DNA of 16,602 bases. Origin: a bacterium (Candidatus Gribaldobacteria) CG10_big_fil_rev_8_21_14_0_10_37_21. GTDB taxonomy: Bacteria; Patescibacteriota; Minisyncoccia; Minisyncoccales; CG1-02-41-26. Position 1 is the first letter of the stretch; every line of letters starts with the position of its first letter. Positions 13,252 to 16,602 of this stretch are shown piece after piece. A program made the position numbers and the translations under genes. The stretch lies in assembly GCA_002773495.1 (NCBI GenBank), contig PFAX01000018.1, positions 1-16,602 of the forward strand. Reading direction: 5' to 3'. A model generated the notes under the pieces. It saw nothing but the letters and a program-made list of their open reading frames with translations, ran no database searches and had not been told where the DNA came from.

Positions 13252-14226
13252 ATGCGAAAAATATTTCTATTTATTAGCGGATTTTTAGCCAGTGTTGTTT
13301 TTGTTTTAGCAAGCAATGTTTTACATCAAACATCAGAGGATTATTTTTTAGCTAAAGCTTTGGGCAAAAACCCTTTAAAAATAAACGAGAATCTTTTTTC
13401 AGCCAATATTGGAAACCAAATAAACGAAGCCCAGCTTGGTAGCTGCGACATTAGCCAAATTAAAGCTAAAAGCTATCTTTCTTTATTGGTTAATCAGCAA
13501 GGCGAAAGTAAGATTATTTTTGAAAAAAACACGGAGCAAAAACTACCTATCGCCAGCGTAACGAAACTTCTTTCAGCTGTTGTCGCTGAAGAATTTTATT
13601 TTGGCGATAAAATAAAAATATCCTCTCAGGCAGTTAATCAACTTGAAACAACTGGTGAATTAAGGGCAGGGGAGTGGCTCGACAAAAAAGAACTTTTAAA
13701 AATAATGCTGATTGAATCAAGCAACGACGCCGCCTTTGCCTTATCAGAACAATTTACAGAAAGTGGATTTGTTGGCTTAATGAACTTAAAAGCAAAGGAT
13801 CTTGGCATGAAAAACTCTATTTTTTTCAATGCAAGCGGCCTTGATCCAGAGGATGTTAAAATGCAAGAAAACAAGATAAACCTCTCAACAGCAAACAACT
13901 TGGCTTTATTGCTTCAAAACATTTTATTGAATGTTCCTGAAATTTTAGAAATCACTTCACAAAAAACCTTACCCCTTTATTTAGAAAATGGTGCCTTTCA
14001 TCATACCTTACAAAGCACAAACCAGCTTTTAGGAGAAAATCCTTATATTATAGGGGGTAAGACCGGCTTAACTGAAAGGGCCTTGGGGTGTTTAGTTCTT
14101 GTTTTAAAAACAAACAAACAAAACGAATATATCATCAATGTTTTGCTTGGCTCACTTAATCGATTCTCTGAAATGGAAATCCTTAACACCTGTAGTTTAA
14201 AAAAAACCCTTGAACTCATTAAGTAA
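13252..14226 (+). CDS. D-alanyl-D-alanine carboxypeptidase (peptidase S11, PBP5-like)
   Basis: Trims the terminal D-Ala from peptidoglycan stem peptides outside the membrane. The 324 residues begin with a signal or anchor segment (FLFISGFLASVVFVLA). The three active-site motifs are complete: S102-V-T-K105, S156-S-N158 and K270-T-G272. It matches the S11 catalytic domain but is shorter than E. coli PBP5 and lacks an obvious C-terminal amphipathic anchor, so the N-terminal helix probably holds it in the membrane. The start has no Shine-Dalgarno site; the leader carries the inverted-repeat element. mraY follows after 37 nt, a cell-wall pairing. Confidence 0.88.
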   Translation: MRKIFLFISGFLASVVFVLASNVLHQTSEDYFLAKALGKNPLKINENLFSANIGNQINEAQLGSCDISQIKAKSYLSLLVNQQGESKIIFEKNTEQKLPIASVTKLLSAVVAEEFYFGDKIKISSQAVNQLETTGELRAGEWLDKKELLKIMLIESSNDAAFALSEQFTESGFVGLMNLKAKDLGMKNSIFFNASGLDPEDVKMQENKINLSTANNLALLLQNILLNVPEILEITSQKTLPLYLENGAFHHTLQSTNQLLGENPYIIGGKTGLTERALGCLVLVLKTNKQNEYIINVLLGSLNRFSEMEILNTCSLKKTLELIK

Positions 14227-14263
14227 TTTAGAGATTAAATCTTAATTTTTAATTATTTGGTAT

Positions 14264-15316
14264 ATGTTATCTAATGTTATTAAAATCTTTGGGCTGTGTG
14301 CTTTTGCCGCTTTTTTGGCTGTTTTATGGACGCCCCTTTTAACCCACTTTTTATACAAGTATAAAATGTGGCGTAAAACTGCCCGGAATAAAGCGATTGA
14401 TGGGGCGCCAGCTACTATTTTTTATAGCTTACACAAAGATAAGGAGGTGAACACTCCCCGGATGGCTGGGATTTTAATTTGGTTAACAACTCTTTTTGTT
14501 ATTTTTTTGTTTTCTTTTATTGCCCGTTATTCCCCTGAGTCATTTTTAAGCCAGTTTAATTTTTTATCCCGTTCCCAAACTTGGTTACCCTTGGGGGTCT
14601 TGGTGGCAGCGTCTGTTTTAGGTTTTTTTGATGATATTTTACAAATTTTAAGCAAGGGTAAGTATATTGCTGGGGGGATTAGGTTTACTAGAAGATTGGG
14701 GATTGTTCTTTTAATCGCTTTAATTGGTGCTTGGTGGTTTTATTCCAAACTTGGCTTTAGCACCATTCATATCCCGGGCAATGGCTCAATTGAACTTGGG
14801 CTTTGGTATTTGCCTTTGTTCGTTTTTGTTATGTTAGCTTGCTGGAGTGGCAATGTTATAGACGGCATTGACGGCTTAGCTGGGGGAAGTTTTGCCATTA
14901 TGTTTGGCGCTTTTACTTTAATTGCTTTTAGCCAGACCCAATACGACTTAGCTACCTTCTGTGCTGTGATTGCAGGCACTACCTTAGCTTTTTTATGGTT
15001 TAACATCCCCCCAGCTCGGTTTTATATGGGAGAAACTGGAAGTATTGGTTTAACTGCTACTTTAGCTGTGGTTGCTTTTTTAACTGATTCTGTTTTGGTT
15101 TTACCCATTATCGCTGGCTTATTGGTCTTAGAATCAAGCAGTGTAATTTTACAACTACTTTCAAAAAAGTTTCTTCATAAAAAGATATTCCTATGCGCTC
15201 CGTTGCACCACCATTTAGAAGCCAAGGGCTGGGGGAGAGATAAAATAGTAATGAGGGCTTGGATACTTGGCATGGTCTTTGCTATAATCGGGGTGGCGAT
15301 TAGATTGTTAGGTTGA
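14264..15316 (+). CDS. mraY: Phospho-N-acetylmuramoyl-pentapeptide transferase
   Basis: Integral membrane enzyme that moves phospho-MurNAc-pentapeptide from UDP to undecaprenyl phosphate to form lipid I. The 350 residues have about ten membrane segments and the family landmarks in order: TPRMAG, the catalytic D123-D124 (GFFDDIL), NVIDGIDGLAGG, FNIPPARFYMGETGS and the histidine loop APLHHHLEAKGWGRDK. Several positions differ from textbook MraY (TPTMGG, NLTDGLDGLA, MGDTGS), marking a divergent lineage. It lies between the carboxypeptidase and the thioredoxin-reductase-like gene, outside a classic dcw cluster. No Shine-Dalgarno site is evident. Confidence 0.92.
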   Translation: MLSNVIKIFGLCAFAAFLAVLWTPLLTHFLYKYKMWRKTARNKAIDGAPATIFYSLHKDKEVNTPRMAGILIWLTTLFVIFLFSFIARYSPESFLSQFNFLSRSQTWLPLGVLVAASVLGFFDDILQILSKGKYIAGGIRFTRRLGIVLLIALIGAWWFYSKLGFSTIHIPGNGSIELGLWYLPLFVFVMLACWSGNVIDGIDGLAGGSFAIMFGAFTLIAFSQTQYDLATFCAVIAGTTLAFLWFNIPPARFYMGETGSIGLTATLAVVAFLTDSVLVLPIIAGLLVLESSSVILQLLSKKFLHKKIFLCAPLHHHLEAKGWGRDKIVMRAWILGMVFAIIGVAIRLLG

Positions 15317-15356
15317 AATGACAAGGGCTTGCCGTTAAATAAAAGTAATATTAAAT

Positions 15357-16265
15357 ATGTTTGACACAATTATAATAGGAGCTGGGCCGGCTGGGGTGAC
15401 AGCTGGTATTTATGTGGCTCGTAAAAAACTTAAAACCTTGCTGATTGCTAAGGATTTTTTAGGGCAAATTGGCAAAACCGGCTTTGTGGACAACTGGCCG
15501 GGAAGTCCTGAAATAGCTGGGCTTGATTTGACTTCTAATTTTGAAAAGCACTTAAAAAACTTTGACCTTGAAATTAAAAAAGGGCTTGAAGTGGTTTCGG
15601 TTACAAAGAAAAAAAATGGCTTTGAAATAAAAACCAAGCAAGACGAGGTTTTTGAAGCAAAAAGTGTGATTGTTTGTTCAGGTGGGCAAGCAAGGGAATT
15701 AGGCATAAAAGGCGAAGAAGAGTTTAAGGGAAAGGGGGTATCTAATTGCAGTATTTGCGACGCCCCTTTTTTCAAAGATAAAAAAGTAGCTGTTATCGGG
15801 AGTGGCAATAGCGCCCTTGAGGCAGTGCTTGATTTAACTAAATACGCCTCTTCAATTCTTCTTTTTGAAAGAGAAAGGTTTTTAAGAGGGGATGAGCTTT
15901 TACAAAAACAAATTAAAGAGAATAAAAAAGTAGAAATTATTTTACAAGCTAAGGTTGAAGAAATAAAAGGCGAGAAAATGGTTGAAGGCATTGTTGTTTC
16001 AGGCAAAGAATACCCCTTAAGTGGTGTTTTTGTTGAAATTGGTTATGCCCCACAAAGTGATTTTTTAAATGATTTAGTTGAAAAAAATGAAAAAGGCGAG
16101 ATAATTATTAGCAAAGAAACAGGTGAAACATCTCAAAGGGGAATATTTTCAGCTGGGGATTGTAGTAATTTAAAATATAAGCAATTAATTGTAGCTTCTG
16201 GCAGTGGAGCAATTGCTGCCTTGTCTTGCTATAATTATTTAACTAGCTTAAAAAATGAAAATTAA
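15357..16265 (+). CDS. trxB: Thioredoxin-reductase-like FAD disulfide oxidoreductase
   Basis: A 302-residue two-dinucleotide-domain flavoprotein. The FAD motif GAGPAG lies at the N terminus, the redox pair C131-S-I-C134 in SNCSICDAPFF, a second Rossmann motif GSGNSALEAV follows, and the FAD-closing GIFSAGDCSN lies near the end. Length and order match low-molecular-weight thioredoxin reductases. The NADPH phosphate-binding HRRxxxR motif is missing: ILLFERERFLRGDE carries Glu where the family has HRR, as in NADH-using AhpF. NADH or another donor is therefore more likely than NADPH. The gene overlaps the enolase-like gene by 11 nt. Confidence 0.87.
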   Translation: MFDTIIIGAGPAGVTAGIYVARKKLKTLLIAKDFLGQIGKTGFVDNWPGSPEIAGLDLTSNFEKHLKNFDLEIKKGLEVVSVTKKKNGFEIKTKQDEVFEAKSVIVCSGGQARELGIKGEEEFKGKGVSNCSICDAPFFKDKKVAVIGSGNSALEAVLDLTKYASSILLFERERFLRGDELLQKQIKENKKVEIILQAKVEEIKGEKMVEGIVVSGKEYPLSGVFVEIGYAPQSDFLNDLVEKNEKGEIIISKETGETSQRGIFSAGDCSNLKYKQLIVASGSGAIAALSCYNYLTSLKNEN

Positions 16266-16602
16266 ATCTTTAAAAGCTTATTTTGTTAAAACAACTAGCA
16301 ACAAAGAAACGGTGGCTGTTCTTTTGGAAACTGCAGCAGGTGACTTTAAAGCATCAGTGCCTTTTGGTCTTTCAACTGGCGAAAAAGAAGCAAAACAAGT
16401 CCCTTTAAAACAAGCCATTGAAAACATTGAAAAATATATCGCTCCAAGTATTATTGATAAAAACTTTAAAAGCCAAAAAGAGTTTGACAATTTTCTAATT
16501 AAGCTTGACAAAACCCCTAATAAAGCAAGGTTAGGGGCAAATGCTATTTTACCCTTATCTATTGCATTCTTAAGGGCAATGGCTTTTGAAAATAAAAAAC
16601 AC
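16255..16602 (+). CDS. Enolase-like protein (5' part; runs off the window)
   Basis: The first 116 codons are visible, with no stop before the window ends. SVPFGLSTGEKEA matches the enolase N-terminal catalytic loop (usual VPSGASTGxxEA), and LDKTPNKARLGANAILPLSIAFLRA matches LDGTxNKxxLGANAILxxSxA. The usual start (xEIxDSRGNPTVEVxV) is replaced by YFVKTTSNKETVAVLLET, and the loop has Phe and Leu at otherwise conserved positions. It is either a divergent glycolytic enolase (2-phosphoglycerate to phosphoenolpyruvate) or a paralogue with altered activity. The catalytic barrel is outside the window, so I give no gene symbol. It overlaps the upstream gene by 11 nt. Confidence 0.78.
   Translation, partial: MKIKSLKAYFVKTTSNKETVAVLLETAAGDFKASVPFGLSTGEKEAKQVPLKQAIENIEKYIAPSIIDKNFKSQKEFDNFLIKLDKTPNKARLGANAILPLSIAFLRAMAFENKKH

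Noticed and set aside
15410..16006. Long (198-codon) minus-strand ORF within the thioredoxin-reductase-like gene
   Set aside because: It is fully antisense to a gene with intact motifs, low in complexity and has no recognisable features. The other minus-strand ORFs inside genes were dropped for the same reason.

Overview
This is an AT-rich, gene-dense bacterial chromosome segment. It uses the standard code: TGA serves only as a stop, for example after the HD protein, the response regulator and MraY. Lys/Leu-rich proteins, tight or overlapping genes, a divergent MraY, an archaeal-type AspRS and an incomplete-looking enolase suggest a reduced-genome lineage such as the Candidate Phyla Radiation (Patescibacteria). 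That placement is inference from gene style, with no marker phylogeny. No rRNA, tRNA or CRISPR array was seen.

Layout. (1) At the left edge a minus-strand radical SAM gene resembling the RaSEA/TIGR01210 group runs off the window. It is divergent from a plus-strand promoter that feeds a roughly 200-nt unit with no convincing ORF. That unit carries a canonical G-quadruplex motif on its template strand and ends in a 54-bp perfect palindrome. (2) At 1002-4986 lies an isoprenoid operon (short-chain prenyl diphosphate synthase, type I Idi, UbiA-like membrane protein), followed by a multi-TM histidine kinase. (3) At about 5132-7793 lies an accessory cassette: a radical SAM protein with C-terminal cysteines, a MESH1-like HD hydrolase and a COG2187-like kinase-fold protein, closed by a terminator. 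A 37-bp promoter sequence precedes the cassette and recurs just after it, in front of a MntA/HepT toxin-antitoxin pair. Both copies place the predicted transcription start on the ATG, so both first genes look leaderless. (4) The toxin-antitoxin genes overlap tyrS, which overlaps a CheY-like regulator, followed by aspS. Essential aminoacylation genes therefore appear to sit in the toxin-antitoxin operon. (5) A Maf-type pyrophosphatase fused to a deoxyribosyltransferase-like domain follows, with its own promoter and terminator. (6) A 438-bp gap holds a terminator, a second CGCATATGCG-centred palindrome, a strong promoter and an inverted-repeat element. After it come a D,D-carboxypeptidase, mraY, a thioredoxin-reductase-like flavoprotein and the start of an atypical enolase.

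Functionally the window joins prenyl-lipid supply, peptidoglycan synthesis and maturation, translation, two-component signalling (a kinase and a single-domain regulator separated by the accessory island) and nucleotide house-cleaning. The most unusual material is the repeat-bounded island, the toxin/tyrS overlap, the loop-less palindromes and the G4-bearing orphan transcription unit.
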